A stretch of 64,000 bases of DNA. Source: Sphingobacteriales bacterium (GTDB lineage Bacteria > Bacteroidota > Bacteroidia > Chitinophagales > Chitinophagaceae). Below, piece by piece: positions 50,771 through 60,267 of the stretch. Numbering within the stretch: position 1 is the stretch's first letter; each line of letters starts with the position of its first letter. Both the position numbers and the translations under genes were made by a program. The DNA is taken from contig JACRLZ010000002.1 in the NCBI GenBank assembly GCA_016235125.1, positions 248,001 to 312,000 on the forward strand. The letters run 5' to 3'. A model generated the notes under the pieces. It ran no database searches, was not told the origin of the DNA, and worked only from the letters and a program-made list of their open reading frames with translations.

Positions 50771-51772
50771 ATGGCAATTTTAAATTTCCAGAAACCCGAT
50801 AAGATCATTTTGCAGAAAGCAACTGATTTTGAAGCTCAGTTTGAGTTTCGTCCGTTGGAACCCGGTTACGGGGTAACCATTGGTAATGCACTTCGCCGTG
50901 TATTGCTCAGTTCGCTGGAAGGCTATGCGATCGTTGGCGTGAAGATAGAAGGAGTGGATCATGAGTTTGCTACGCTTAAAGGCATCAGCGAAGATGTAGT
51001 AGAAATATTCCTGAACCTGAAACAGGTTCGTTTTAAAAAAGCAGTGGATCATGAAGTAGCTAATGAGAAGATCATTTTGTCTATCAAGAACAGGACGGAA
51101 TTTACTGCAGGCATGATCGGCGAGGGCACACACTCTTTCCAGATCATGAATCCTGACCTTATCATCTGCACACTGGATTCTTCTGCCCGTATGGATATAG
51201 AACTGACTATCGGCAAAGGCCGTGGCTATGTTCCTGCAGAAGATAACAAACCAAAAGATGCACCGCTGGGTTATATTCCTATCGATGCCATCTTTACGCC
51301 TATCAAGAATGTGAAGTACACTATCGAGAATACGAGGGTGGAACAAAGAACAGACTTTGAAAAACTCATCATGGAAGTTTCTACCGATGGCACCATCCAT
51401 CCGGAAGAAGCTGTGAAGCAGGCATCAAGGATACTTATCCAGCATCTGATGATCATTACAGATGAGAATATCACATTCGACAATAAAGAAGAAAAGAAAG
51501 AAGACCTTGTTGACGAACAAACACTGCAACTCCGCAAGGTATTGAAGACTCCGTTGGAAGATCTCGATCTTTCTGTAAGAGCCTTCAATTGCTTAAAAGC
51601 TGCCAAGATCAACTCACTAAGTGAACTGGTACAGTACGAGCAGGAAGACCTGATGAAGTTCCGCAACTTCGGTCAGAAATCACTGGCCGAGATTGAGCAG
51701 GTGCTGACAGAAAGAGGTCTGCATTTTGGAATGGATTTGCAGAAGTTGGGTGTTGATTTGAGTGAATTATAG
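50771..51772 (+). CDS. rpoA: RNA polymerase alpha subunit
   Basis: The 333-residue protein has the dimerising N-terminal domain (EPGYGVTIGNALRRVLLSSLEGYAI, residues 30-55) and the C-terminal DNA- and activator-binding domain at about residues 255-320 (LDLSVRAFNCLKAAKINSLSELVQ ... RNFGQKSLAEIEQVL). Both helix-hairpin-helix motifs are recognisable. Length is normal. It is placed between rpsD and rplQ as in most bacteria. Confidence 0.97.
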   Translation: MAILNFQKPDKIILQKATDFEAQFEFRPLEPGYGVTIGNALRRVLLSSLEGYAIVGVKIEGVDHEFATLKGISEDVVEIFLNLKQVRFKKAVDHEVANEKIILSIKNRTEFTAGMIGEGTHSFQIMNPDLIICTLDSSARMDIELTIGKGRGYVPAEDNKPKDAPLGYIPIDAIFTPIKNVKYTIENTRVEQRTDFEKLIMEVSTDGTIHPEEAVKQASRILIQHLMIITDENITFDNKEEKKEDLVDEQTLQLRKVLKTPLEDLDLSVRAFNCLKAAKINSLSELVQYEQEDLMKFRNFGQKSLAEIEQVLTERGLHFGMDLQKLGVDLSEL

Positions 51773-51774
51773 GA

Positions 51775-51931
51775 TGGCTAATCAGCCAATTTGCTAATGT
51801 GCCAATGAAAACGGCATTTAGCTTTTGATAAACGTAGGTTGTAATTCCTGACACGGTACAACTGAAAATTTTTAACATGATCTGAAATGTGCCTCATTAG
51901 CTAATCAGCACATTATCAAATCAGCAAATTA
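51775..51931. repeat. Paired inverted repeats between rpoA and rplQ
   Basis: The left element (GCTAATCAGCCAATTTGCTA, 51778 onward) and the complement of the right element (AATTTGCTGATTTGATAATG, ending at 51931) share the words AATTTGCT, GCTAATGTG and TGATTAGCTAATG. About 75 unrelated bases lie between them. The style differs from the AGCT-type repeats of the other gaps. Confidence 0.6.
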
Positions 51932-51938
51932 AAACGTC

Positions 51939-52409
51939 ATGCGTCACGGAGACAAAGTAAAAAATCTAAGCCGTACCAAAGCACACAGAGATGCTTTGCT
52001 GAGTAACCTGGCTTGTCAGCTCATTGAGCACAAAAGGATCGTTACCACATTGGCCAAAGCAAAAGCGCTGAGGGTGTATGTGGAGCCGCTGATCACAAAA
52101 GGAAAAACAAACAGCACACACCAGCGCCGTGTGGTATTCAGCTATCTGCAGGATAAAGCTGCTATCACTGAACTCTTCGGAACGGTGGCCGAAAAAGTGG
52201 CTGGTCGTCCCGGTGGTTATACCCGTATTATTAAGCTGGGCACCCGTCCGGGTGATAATGCTGAAACTGCAATGATCGAACTGGTGGACTTTAATGAGAT
52301 CTATGGTAAAGGAAAAGGCGAAGCAAAAGCTGCAGCTAAGAAAACCCGTCGTGCCGGTGGCAGCAAGAAGAAAGCTGAGGCTACTGAGGAAGTAAAAGCA
52401 GAAAAATAA
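51939..52409 (+). CDS. rplQ: Ribosomal protein bL17
   Basis: The first about 118 residues match L17 ([37 protein letters not shown] ... [28 protein letters not shown]). A Lys/Ala/Glu-rich tail of about 35 residues follows, giving 156 in total against about 127 in Escherichia coli; such tails are common in Bacteroidota. L17 lies near the peptide exit tunnel of the 50S subunit. It is the last gene of the operon and a strong terminator follows. Confidence 0.97.
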   Translation: MRHGDKVKNLSRTKAHRDALLSNLACQLIEHKRIVTTLAKAKALRVYVEPLITKGKTNSTHQRRVVFSYLQDKAAITELFGTVAEKVAGRPGGYTRIIKLGTRPGDNAETAMIELVDFNEIYGKGKGEAKAAAKKTRRAGGSKKKAEATEEVKAEK

Positions 52410-52433
52410 AATGAGTAAAGAAAATTATACAGT

Positions 52434-52461
52434 AAGGCTTCGGTGATCCGAAGCCTTTTTT
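52434..52461 (+). terminator. Rho-independent terminator of the rplQ operon
   Basis: AAGGCTTCGG and TCCGAAGCCTT pair over ten bases around a TGA loop and are followed by six T. It lies 25 bases past the rplQ stop and separates the operon from carA. Confidence 0.92.
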
Positions 52462-52546
52462 GTGTGAAAAAGAAATTGAGAGGAATAATTGCTGAATCAT
52501 TTTCTTTGTGGCAAAGTGACTCTTTCGGAGCAAAATCTTTTACAAA

Positions 52547-53653
52547 ATGTCTGATAAACCCATCCCCGCTGTTTTATTACTCGCTGACGGAACTGTTGCC
52601 TATGGACAGGCTTTCGGCGCTATTGGCACCACCACCGGAGAAATCTGTTTCAATACCGGGATGACCGGTTACCAGGAAGTCTTTACCGATCCAAGTTATT
52701 TCGGCCAGATACTTATAATGAACAGTGCCCATATCGGCAACTATGGGGTGAAGGAAACGGATGTGGAATCGGATAGTGTAAAAATAAGTGGGCTGATCGG
52801 CCGTAACCTCGAAGACCAGTATTCAAGAAAGATGGCGAAAGGTTCATTGAATGATTATCTGAAGGCAAACAAGATTGTTTCAATAGAAGGGGTAGACACA
52901 AGAGCATTGGTAGCTCATATCAGAACCAGGGGCGCCATGAATTGCATCATTTCTTCAGAAACTACGAATATCGAAGTCCTGAAAAAGAAACTGGCTGAAG
53001 TGCCCGATATGGATGGACTTGAACTGGCAAGTAAAGTGAGTACAACGAAGACTTATGAATTGGGGGATAAGAACTCTTCCATCCGGATTGCAGTAATGGA
53101 TTATGGAGTGAAGAAGAATATTCTGAACTGCATGGTGGAAAGGGGGGCTTATGTAAAAGTGTTTCCGGCGAAAACCTCATTAGAAGAAATAAAGAAGTTT
53201 CAACCACATGGTTATTTTATTTCCAATGGTCCCGGTGATCCGGCTCCGATGGATTATGCAATAAGCACTCTGAAACAAATTTTGAAAGAAGAAAAGCCTG
53301 TGTTTGGAATTTGTCTCGGTCATCAGTTACTTGCTTTGGCTAATGATATTCCAACTTTTAAAATGCATCATGGTCACCGGGGTTTGAATCATCCTGTGAA
53401 AAATTTAATTACGGGTAAATCAGAGATCACAACGCAGAACCATGGTTTTGGTGTTGACCCCGAAGCAGTGAAAAAAGCAAAGCATATTGAAGTCACTCAT
53501 GTTAATCTCAATGACAAGAGCATTGAAGGCATCAGGGTAAAAGGTAAACCTGCTTTTTCAGTTCAATACCATCCGGAAGCCACTCCCGGCCCGCATGATT
53601 CAAGATATTTATTTGATGAGTTCCTCGCCCTGATCAGGGAGAATAAAAACTGA
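52547..53653 (+). CDS. carA: Carbamoyl-phosphate synthase small subunit
   Basis: The 368-residue protein has the CarA N-terminal domain (FGAIGTTTGEICFNTGMTGYQEVFTDPSY) and a class I glutamine amidotransferase domain with the catalytic Cys256 (GICLGHQ) and the His/Glu pair in VQYHPEATPGPHD. It releases ammonia from glutamine for carbamoyl phosphate synthesis with CarB, feeding arginine and pyrimidine routes. carB is not adjacent. carA downstream of rplQ is a common Bacteroidota order. A terminator separates them, so it has its own transcript. Confidence 0.96.
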   Translation: MSDKPIPAVLLLADGTVAYGQAFGAIGTTTGEICFNTGMTGYQEVFTDPSYFGQILIMNSAHIGNYGVKETDVESDSVKISGLIGRNLEDQYSRKMAKGSLNDYLKANKIVSIEGVDTRALVAHIRTRGAMNCIISSETTNIEVLKKKLAEVPDMDGLELASKVSTTKTYELGDKNSSIRIAVMDYGVKKNILNCMVERGAYVKVFPAKTSLEEIKKFQPHGYFISNGPGDPAPMDYAISTLKQILKEEKPVFGICLGHQLLALANDIPTFKMHHGHRGLNHPVKNLITGKSEITTQNHGFGVDPEAVKKAKHIEVTHVNLNDKSIEGIRVKGKPAFSVQYHPEATPGPHDSRYLFDEFLALIRENKN

Positions 53654-53681
53654 TAACTTGCTGTATTAACCGCGGTATTTT

Positions 53682-54218
53682 ATGTTCCCTGAATTAGAGA
53701 CAAACAGGTTTTATCTGAAGCAAATTGTAGCAGCCGACCAGGCTTTTATTTTTGAAGGACTGGGTAACCCAAATGTAATTACGTTTTATGGAGTGAAGTA
53801 TGACAGCTTTGAAGCTACAAAAGCACAGATGGAATTCTATGATTTACTGTGGAAGGAAAAAACAGGTTGCTGGTGGAAGATAGTTGACAAAGAAACAGGC
53901 TTACCCGTTGGCGCCTGTGGTATGAATAGCTACCAGCCTGCTCATGAAAAAGCAGAGGTCGGGTACTGGCTTCTTCCTGAAAATTGGAGAAAAGGTATCA
54001 TGCAGGAAGTAATGCCGGTAATGATTGGGTATTTACTCAGTGCATGGAAGCTATACCGTATTGAGGCCGTGATTGAAGAAGACAATGAAGCCAGCTGCAA
54101 ATTGTCAGAAAAACTCGGATTTACATTTGAAGGGAAACTGAGAGGAGCAGAAATTAAAAATGGTAAAAGGATCAGCCTGTTGATGTTTAGCCTGTTGAGA
54201 ACAGATTTTCAAAAATGA
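53682..54218 (+). CDS. GNAT acetyltransferase, RimJ/RimL-like
   Basis: The 178-residue protein has the RimJ/RimL pattern: ETNRFYLKQIVAADQAFIFEGLGNPNV at the start, a central strand with GYWLLPENWRKGIMQEVMPVMIGY (the acetyl-CoA loop region), and the end EEDNEASCKLSEKLGFTFEGKLRGAEIKNGKRISLLMFSLL. It transfers acetyl from acetyl-CoA to an N-terminal amine or a small molecule; the substrate is unknown. It lies 28 bases after carA and 28 before aroQ, so it may be co-transcribed. Confidence 0.88.
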   Translation: MFPELETNRFYLKQIVAADQAFIFEGLGNPNVITFYGVKYDSFEATKAQMEFYDLLWKEKTGCWWKIVDKETGLPVGACGMNSYQPAHEKAEVGYWLLPENWRKGIMQEVMPVMIGYLLSAWKLYRIEAVIEEDNEASCKLSEKLGFTFEGKLRGAEIKNGKRISLLMFSLLRTDFQK

Positions 54219-54246
54219 TTTATGGCGATTAAGTACATTCGTTGCC

Positions 54247-54666
54247 ATGAAAATCGCCATTATCAACGGTCCCAACCTGAACCTGCTTGGCAAAAGAGAA
54301 CCGGATATTTACGGCACAGTTTCTTTTGAGGAGTATTTTGATTCATTGAAAAGGAAATACCCTGCTGTAGATCTGCATTATTTTCAGAGCAATGTGGAAG
54401 GTGAGTTGATCAATGAATTGCAAAGGGTGGGTTTTGATTATGACGGCATCATCTTTAACCCCGGTGGATATACCCATACATCCGTTGCCATTGGAGATGC
54501 CGTAGCAGCCATCAAAACTCCTGTGATTGAAGTGCATATTTCGAATGTGCATGCAAGGGAAGATTTCAGAAAGCATTCGTTTGTAACTGACAAAGCAGCC
54601 GGCAGTATCATCGGCCTTGGGCTTGATGGATATGAATTTGCATTGGAATGGTTTCTGGACAAATAA
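54247..54666 (+). CDS. aroQ: 3-dehydroquinate dehydratase, type II
   Basis: The 139-residue enzyme matches AroQ: INGPNLNLLGKREPDIYG with catalytic Tyr22, the SNVEGELI segment, FNPGGYTHTSVAI and EVHISNVHAREDFRKHS. It converts 3-dehydroquinate to 3-dehydroshikimate in the shikimate pathway. Length is the usual about 140-150. No other aro gene is near it in the window. Confidence 0.95.
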   Translation: MKIAIINGPNLNLLGKREPDIYGTVSFEEYFDSLKRKYPAVDLHYFQSNVEGELINELQRVGFDYDGIIFNPGGYTHTSVAIGDAVAAIKTPVIEVHISNVHAREDFRKHSFVTDKAAGSIIGLGLDGYEFALEWFLDK

Positions 54667-54727
54667 GCCTCTGATGCCAATCAGTTTCAGCAGTAATATT
54701 TATCATCCCTGTTTTGCAGCCAGGCAA

Positions 54728-54735
54728 TAGCTTTG
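54728..54735 (+). promoter_or_regulatory. Putative -7 box for the CoA-transferase gene
   Basis: TAGCTTTG matches TAnnTTTG and lies five bases before the ATG at 54741, suggesting a leaderless transcript. No -33 TTTG is found at the right distance. Confidence 0.45.
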
Positions 54736-54740
54736 TAAAT

Positions 54741-56027
54741 ATGAAAATTCCTATAGTTTATAAGTCAGCCGAAGAAGCATTGTCAGTAGTGAAACCCGGC
54801 GACAGGATCTATGTGCATGGCAGTGCACAAACTCCCACTTTGTTATTAAAAGCATTGGCAGGTCATTCGCACAGGTTAAAGGATGTGGAGCTGGTTTTTA
54901 TTTCAGTATACGGAGATATTCAGGTGGATAAACCGGAATATGAAGGCATTTTTAATATCAATTCCATGTTTGTTTCGCCCAGCATCCGCAAAGATGTAAA
55001 TGAAGGCCGGGCGGATTATATCCCGGTTTTTTTGAGTGAGATACCCGAGCTGTTCAAACAAAATATACTGTCGCTGGATGTGGCGCTGGTGCAGGTATCG
55101 CCACCGGATAATCATGGATATTGTTCATTGGGAGTGTCAGTTGATATTGCCCGTTCCGCAGTCAATATTGCGAAGCATATCATTGCGCAGGTAAACCCCA
55201 ATGTACCCCGTACCCATGGAGATGGCTTGATACACAGCAGCAGGTTTGACAGCCTGGTATATTGTGAAGATCCTTTGTATGAAATAAAATTTGGTGAGAA
55301 GGTGACTGCTACCGAACTGACGATCGGAGAATATGTGGCCGGATTGATTGAAGACGGCAGCACCATGCAAATGGGTATTGGCTCTATTCCCGATGCCGTG
55401 TTGCGTTCATTAGTAAATCATAAAAACCTGGGTGTTCATACTGAAATGTGTTCCGATGGTATTATTGATTTGTTTGAAAAAGATGTGATCAACAATAAAT
55501 ACAAACAGATACATCCCAATAAAACTGTAACCGGGTTTGCACTTGGGACAAAAAGATTATATGACTATGTGGATGATAATCCTGCTTTCCAGTTCCTCGA
55601 TATTGATTATGTAAATGACCCGCATGTCATCCGTAGAAATAATAAAATGGTGGCCATCAACAGCGCCATTGAGATTGATATCACCGGGCAGGTTTGTGCT
55701 GATTCCATCGGTACTTACCAATATTCTGGTGTAGGCGGGCAAATGGATTTTATGCGGGGCGCTGCTTTAAGTGAAGGAGGCAAACCCATCATTGCTTTAC
55801 CCAGCCGCACAGCAAAAGAAGTTTCAAGAATTGTTTCGGTGCTCAAGCCCGGGGCGGGGGTTACTACTACCCGTGCACATGCACATTATGTGGTCACAGA
55901 ATTTGGAGTTGCTTACCTGTTTGGAAAAAATCTCAGGCAGAGGGCCAAAGCGCTGATCAATATTGCCCATCCTGATGACAGGGAAGACCTGGAAAAAGCC
56001 TGTTTTGAAAGGTTTAAGGTCTTTTGA
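54741..56027 (+). CDS. Acetyl-CoA hydrolase/transferase family protein
   Basis: The ATG at 54741 (MKIPIVYKSAEEALSVVKPGDRIYVHGSAQTP) gives 428 residues, the size of 4-hydroxybutyrate or butyryl-CoA:acetate CoA-transferases. Motifs include SPPDNHGYCSLGVSVDI, MQMGIGSIPDAVL, HTEMCSDGIIDLFE with the probable catalytic Glu, and GVGGQMDFMRGA. The family moves CoA between acyl groups or hydrolyses acetyl-CoA; the exact acyl group cannot be told. It is cytoplasmic. Confidence 0.9.
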   Translation: MKIPIVYKSAEEALSVVKPGDRIYVHGSAQTPTLLLKALAGHSHRLKDVELVFISVYGDIQVDKPEYEGIFNINSMFVSPSIRKDVNEGRADYIPVFLSEIPELFKQNILSLDVALVQVSPPDNHGYCSLGVSVDIARSAVNIAKHIIAQVNPNVPRTHGDGLIHSSRFDSLVYCEDPLYEIKFGEKVTATELTIGEYVAGLIEDGSTMQMGIGSIPDAVLRSLVNHKNLGVHTEMCSDGIIDLFEKDVINNKYKQIHPNKTVTGFALGTKRLYDYVDDNPAFQFLDIDYVNDPHVIRRNNKMVAINSAIEIDITGQVCADSIGTYQYSGVGGQMDFMRGAALSEGGKPIIALPSRTAKEVSRIVSVLKPGAGVTTTRAHAHYVVTEFGVAYLFGKNLRQRAKALINIAHPDDREDLEKACFERFKVF

Positions 56028-56105
56028 GAAATTGTCAATAAAAAAAATACTATCGTCAGGTTTACTCTGCCTGTCAATAATTATCTTGAGCCAAAACTAT
56101 CTGTC

Positions 56106-57491
56106 ATGAAAAAATTCTTTTTCTTTCTCCCTGTCTTTTTCGGTGTGGCTGCACTGAGCCAGCAATCAGGAATGACACCGGTGCAGATTGCTGAGCGCAA
56201 TAAACCCGGCACCGTAATGATACTTGCCACATTTAAAGGAACCGTTTCTGCTATACAACCGGAAATTGATCAGCAAGCTGTCACCGCCCTTGCGCAGGAA
56301 GTGAAACAACAACTGGAAGCCGAAGGCAAATTCAGTAATGATTTATTCTGGAATGTGTATATCAAAACATTTTGTGCCAATGTGGACAAATACATGATGA
56401 AGGGCACACAAACAATCAGCAAAGAATTAAATACTACCATGCTTGGGTCGGGGTTTATTGTTACTCCCGACGGGTATGTTATCACCAATGCACATGTGGT
56501 GGATGAAAATGATGAGGATACCAAAAAGAATTTTGCTGAACAGGCTTTCCAGGAAATTATTGAGAATGATGCCAATTCGCTGGAGGGGTCAATGGGAAGA
56601 AAGCTGACTGAAGATGAAGCACAAGCCTTAATGGATGCCAACAGCTGGTATTTTTCTCAAACCATGGAAGTGGGAAATATTGATAAAGAATTCAGTGTAG
56701 TGCTGGGCATTTCCGGAAAAGACGGAAAGATCCAGGCAATGAATATTCCCGCCAAACTGGTTACAAAAGGAGCTGCTATTCCCGGAAAAGATGTAGCAAT
56801 ATTAAAGCTGCAGGAAAAACATACCTATCCCACAATCCGTATCGGTGATGATAAATCTCTGAGGGTTGGCGAGAATGTATATGTATTGGGTTATCCCGGT
56901 GTGGCTACATTTCATCCTTTGTTATCTGAGGAAACTATGGCTGAAGCCACATTGACAAGAGGATTGATAAGCGCCAAAAAGAATATGAAAGACGGCTGGG
57001 AAGTGTTGCAGACAGATGCAGCTGTTACTCATGGTAACAGCGGAGGTCCGGTGATGAATGATAAAGGCGAGGTGATCGGCCTGGCTACTTTCGGAAGCGC
57101 AGATCAGCAAAGAGGGCAGGAGGTGCAGGGTTTAAATTTTATTGTGCCCAGCACCATTGTGAATGAGTTTATAAAGAAAGCAAACATCAAACCGGATATG
57201 AGTGATGTTTCGCTGGCTTATGAAGAGGCGATGGATATGTTTGATAAATCAAGATTCAAAAAGGCGCTGCTGAAATTTAAAGAAGTAAAAAGTATGAATC
57301 CTTCTTTTCCATTCATTGATAAATACATTACCGACACACAAACCAATATTGACAAGGGTCTTGATAAAGAACCCGGCGGCTTCATGGAATTTGTCAATAA
57401 CAATAAAATGCCGATCATGATTGGTGGGGGAGCATTGGTGCTAATACTGATTTTGGTTGTTGTGATGAGGAGGAAGAAAAAAGCTGCTTAA
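56106..57491 (+). CDS. Membrane-anchored trypsin-like serine protease without PDZ
   Basis: The 461-residue product starts with a signal peptide (MKKFFFFLPVFFGVAALS). The protease domain has the triad His130 (TNAHVV), Asp229 (KDVAIL) and Ser312 (HGNSGGPV), as in DegP/HtrA. Between His and Asp lies an insertion of about 70 residues. After the protease (to about residue 357) there is a helical stretch that looks like one TPR-type hairpin, then a membrane helix (about 437-457) and a short Arg/Lys end. A PDZ domain is absent. It should face the periplasm, anchored in the inner membrane, and degrade or sense misfolded envelope proteins. Confidence 0.88.
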   Translation: MKKFFFFLPVFFGVAALSQQSGMTPVQIAERNKPGTVMILATFKGTVSAIQPEIDQQAVTALAQEVKQQLEAEGKFSNDLFWNVYIKTFCANVDKYMMKGTQTISKELNTTMLGSGFIVTPDGYVITNAHVVDENDEDTKKNFAEQAFQEIIENDANSLEGSMGRKLTEDEAQALMDANSWYFSQTMEVGNIDKEFSVVLGISGKDGKIQAMNIPAKLVTKGAAIPGKDVAILKLQEKHTYPTIRIGDDKSLRVGENVYVLGYPGVATFHPLLSEETMAEATLTRGLISAKKNMKDGWEVLQTDAAVTHGNSGGPVMNDKGEVIGLATFGSADQQRGQEVQGLNFIVPSTIVNEFIKKANIKPDMSDVSLAYEEAMDMFDKSRFKKALLKFKEVKSMNPSFPFIDKYITDTQTNIDKGLDKEPGGFMEFVNNNKMPIMIGGGALVLILILVVVMRRKKKAA

Positions 57492-57513
57492 TACTTTTTT
57501 TTTGACGGGACAT

Positions 57514-57545
57514 AAAAAATGCGAACAAACAGTTCGCATTTTTTG
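57514..57545. terminator. Bidirectional terminator
   Basis: AAAAAATGCGAAC and GTTCGCATTTTTT form a long stem around a short AAACA loop. It lies between the convergent protease and BNR genes and can terminate both. Confidence 0.92.
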
Positions 57546-57555
57546 TTAAAGAGTT

Positions 57556-60174
57556 TTATTTCTCCGGCTCCATCCCATCATCGTCATCATCAGTTGGTTT
57601 TTTATCTTCTTTTGGTTTCGGTTTCTTCTTCAGCCACTCCGGGTCTTTTTTCAATCCCTGCACATCGGTAAGCTTGCTTACATATAAGCTTCGGCCATGT
57701 GTACCGAGAATTATATCGTTTTCTCTCACCTGGATGGCAATATCATGCACCGGAACCGATTTAGGCAATCCGCCATTCCACATCATAAAACTATTGCCCT
57801 GGTCAAAGCTTACATATAAACCACCATCGCTGCCGACATAAAGTATACTGTCGTTTTTAGGATCTTCCCTTACTACATTCAGCGGTTCTGCTGGTAAGTC
57901 TTTCCCCAATTGTTTCCATGTGCTTCCGTAATCATCACTTACAAACAAATATGGAGCAAAATTGTCGCTGCGATAACCGTTCAGTGTTGCATACACTCTT
58001 GCTTCTTTATGTTGAGAAGCAATTATTCTGCTTACCCATAGACCACCGGGTATTGTGTTTACAGGAGGTAGTTTTGTTTTACCTTTTGCAATGGAAGGCG
58101 CAGTTATCATCACATTCACTTTTGTCCAGCTGTAACCTGCATCTTTCGACAAATGAATATTGCCATCATCGGTTCCGGCGTATAACATTCCAAAACGTAA
58201 TGGCGACTCACTAAGCGTTGTCAATGTTCCATAAGGTACATTACCTGGCATTCTTCCGTTTGTCAAATCAGATGTAATGCCTATCAGTGTATCGCCTTTA
58301 TTCATGGAGCGGTACAGCCTGTTGGCGCCGATATAAAAAATATCCTGGTTATGCCTGCTCAGCATAATGGGGGTTTGCCAGTTGAACCGGAGTGGCTTTT
58401 CTCCGAGCTCATGTATTGGACGAACAGACTTTCTGTCGCCCTTTGTTTTCCGGTTCATTCTTGAGTACACCCCAAACTGCGAACCGGCATAAGTGGTTGT
58501 GTTATCCCTTGTATCCACCTGCACCTGCATTCCATCGCCGCCAACTAAAGACTTGTAGGGATAATCACCGGAACTCTGCCAACCCGGACCGGCAACATAA
58601 GTGGAAGGGCCATACCATACATTGTTATCCTGCAATCCGCCATAAATATTATAGGGCCTGTCATCATCCGTTGTTACAGAATAAAACTGACCGACAGGAG
58701 GAGTGTTAGCAAAGAACCAGTTTTCGCCATTATCATAAGTGATATTGCAGCCGCCGTCGTTGCCATTTATCATGTGAGAATCTCTATTTGGATTGATCCA
58801 GAGGGCATGGTGATCTGCATGCACATTTCTTTTACTGATGGTTTTAAAAGTTTTGCCGGCATCTGCTGACATCTGCAGCGGTACACCGGTAATGAAAACT
58901 TTATTCTCATTCACCGGGGATACATATATTTTACCGAAATAATAGCCATAGGTACTGTATATACTTATGTCTTTGGTATGTGTCTTTTTCCATGTAATGC
59001 CTCCGTCATCGCTTCTGTAGACTTCGCAACCTGTAATGCTTCCCTGAAAACCATCATCACCACTATCCAGAAAATCCCAAACTGCCGTGGATTTCACTCT
59101 ATCGTTTGCCACCATGTCTTTTATGGATGCAGCGGTATATTTCCGGGGAAAGAAACTTCTTCTTAAAAAAGTATCCAGCTTTTTATTGTCAAGCTGTGCA
59201 AACTGCTCTTTGGTTAAATTTTTAAAATCTTCTTTCTTGTAAAGAGTATCCGGCTTTTTTGCGGTATCCGGTTTTGCATTGTAATTATCCACCACGGCAT
59301 ATACAATATTGGGATTCTTTGGATAAACTGCTACGCCAATGCGGCCGATCTTATTACCTGTCATAAAACCAGAGCCCTCTGCTGAAATAAGTTTCCATGT
59401 TTCACCTCCATCCGAACTTTTAAAGAGGCCGCTTGTTTTTCCGCTTTCTTCAAACTTCCATGCACGGCGCACCCGGTACCACATGGCAGCATACAATTCA
59501 TTGAGGTTGGAAGGATTGATATCAATATCAACAGCGCCGGTGTTATCATCAACAAACAATGTTTGCTTCCATGTTTTACCTCCATCTGTGGTTTTGTAAA
59601 CACCTCTTTCTTTGTTGGGAGAATACAAATGACCCAATACTGCCACCCATGCTATGTTGTTATCAGTTGGGTGCAATTGAATTTTTCCGATATGGTGAGA
59701 CTCCGGTAGTCCGAGATAATCCCAGTGTTTACCAGCATCACTGCTTTTATAAACACCAATGCCCGAATAAGAAGAACGGCTACTGTTCACTTCGCCAGTG
59801 CCTACCCAGATTGTTTTTGTTAGCCAGTTCACTGCAATATCACCGATACCAATTACATCTGCACTGTCGAATACAGGAGTGAAAGATTGTCCATTATTGG
59901 TTGTGTGCCAAAGACCGCCTGTTGCGTAAGCAACATAAAATTCGGTAGGGTCATCAGGGTTGGCATCAATATCCACTACCCGGCCGCTCATGATAGCGGG
60001 TCCGATATTGCGGAATTTTATACTATTAAGAACTGATTTTTCTTCCAGCACTTTTCTTTGCTGAAGCCCTTTCAGCCTTTCTTCGGCTGATGTAGGATTT
60101 ACCTGTGCATTGATTGTTAAACTAAAAGATGAGAATGTGAAGAGGTAAATAAATTCCTTTAATTTTGGGAACAT
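57556..60174 (-). CDS. Large secreted BNR/Asp-box beta-propeller protein
   Basis: The 872-residue product has a signal peptide (MFPKLKEFIYLFTFSSFSLTINAQ). Many Asp-box blades follow, visible as SSDGGETWK, KTTDGGKTWK, RSDDGGITWK, SKDAGYSWTK and SSDAGKHWD, from about residue 50 to 840. It ends with a Lys/Pro stretch and an acidic tail of about ten residues. This matches the Bacteroidota proteins related to sortilin (VPS10)-like and xyloglucanase-like propellers, often labelled glycosyl hydrolase on weak grounds. No catalytic residues can be assigned. It is probably periplasmic or outer-membrane associated. It is monocistronic. Confidence 0.85.
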   Translation of the reverse strand: MFPKLKEFIYLFTFSSFSLTINAQVNPTSAEERLKGLQQRKVLEEKSVLNSIKFRNIGPAIMSGRVVDIDANPDDPTEFYVAYATGGLWHTTNNGQSFTPVFDSADVIGIGDIAVNWLTKTIWVGTGEVNSSRSSYSGIGVYKSSDAGKHWDYLGLPESHHIGKIQLHPTDNNIAWVAVLGHLYSPNKERGVYKTTDGGKTWKQTLFVDDNTGAVDIDINPSNLNELYAAMWYRVRRAWKFEESGKTSGLFKSSDGGETWKLISAEGSGFMTGNKIGRIGVAVYPKNPNIVYAVVDNYNAKPDTAKKPDTLYKKEDFKNLTKEQFAQLDNKKLDTFLRRSFFPRKYTAASIKDMVANDRVKSTAVWDFLDSGDDGFQGSITGCEVYRSDDGGITWKKTHTKDISIYSTYGYYFGKIYVSPVNENKVFITGVPLQMSADAGKTFKTISKRNVHADHHALWINPNRDSHMINGNDGGCNITYDNGENWFFANTPPVGQFYSVTTDDDRPYNIYGGLQDNNVWYGPSTYVAGPGWQSSGDYPYKSLVGGDGMQVQVDTRDNTTTYAGSQFGVYSRMNRKTKGDRKSVRPIHELGEKPLRFNWQTPIMLSRHNQDIFYIGANRLYRSMNKGDTLIGITSDLTNGRMPGNVPYGTLTTLSESPLRFGMLYAGTDDGNIHLSKDAGYSWTKVNVMITAPSIAKGKTKLPPVNTIPGGLWVSRIIASQHKEARVYATLNGYRSDNFAPYLFVSDDYGSTWKQLGKDLPAEPLNVVREDPKNDSILYVGSDGGLYVSFDQGNSFMMWNGGLPKSVPVHDIAIQVRENDIILGTHGRSLYVSKLTDVQGLKKDPEWLKKKPKPKEDKKPTDDDDDGMEPEK

Positions 60175-60214
60175 AAAGAGTTTGTTTTGGCGTTATTATT
60201 GTTGAAGTTTCCGG

Positions 60215-60248
60215 GCTTGCGGCTCATAGCTATCAGCTAAAAGCTTCT
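60215..60248. repeat. AGCT-rich repeat before the MORN-like gene
   Basis: CTTGCGGCTCATAGCTATCAGCTAAAAGCTTC uses the same words (GCTCATAGCT, ATCAGCTAA) as the repeats in the ribosomal operon gaps, so this family is not confined to that operon. Confidence 0.5.
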
Positions 60249-60267
60249 CTACCAAACTTACTAAACT

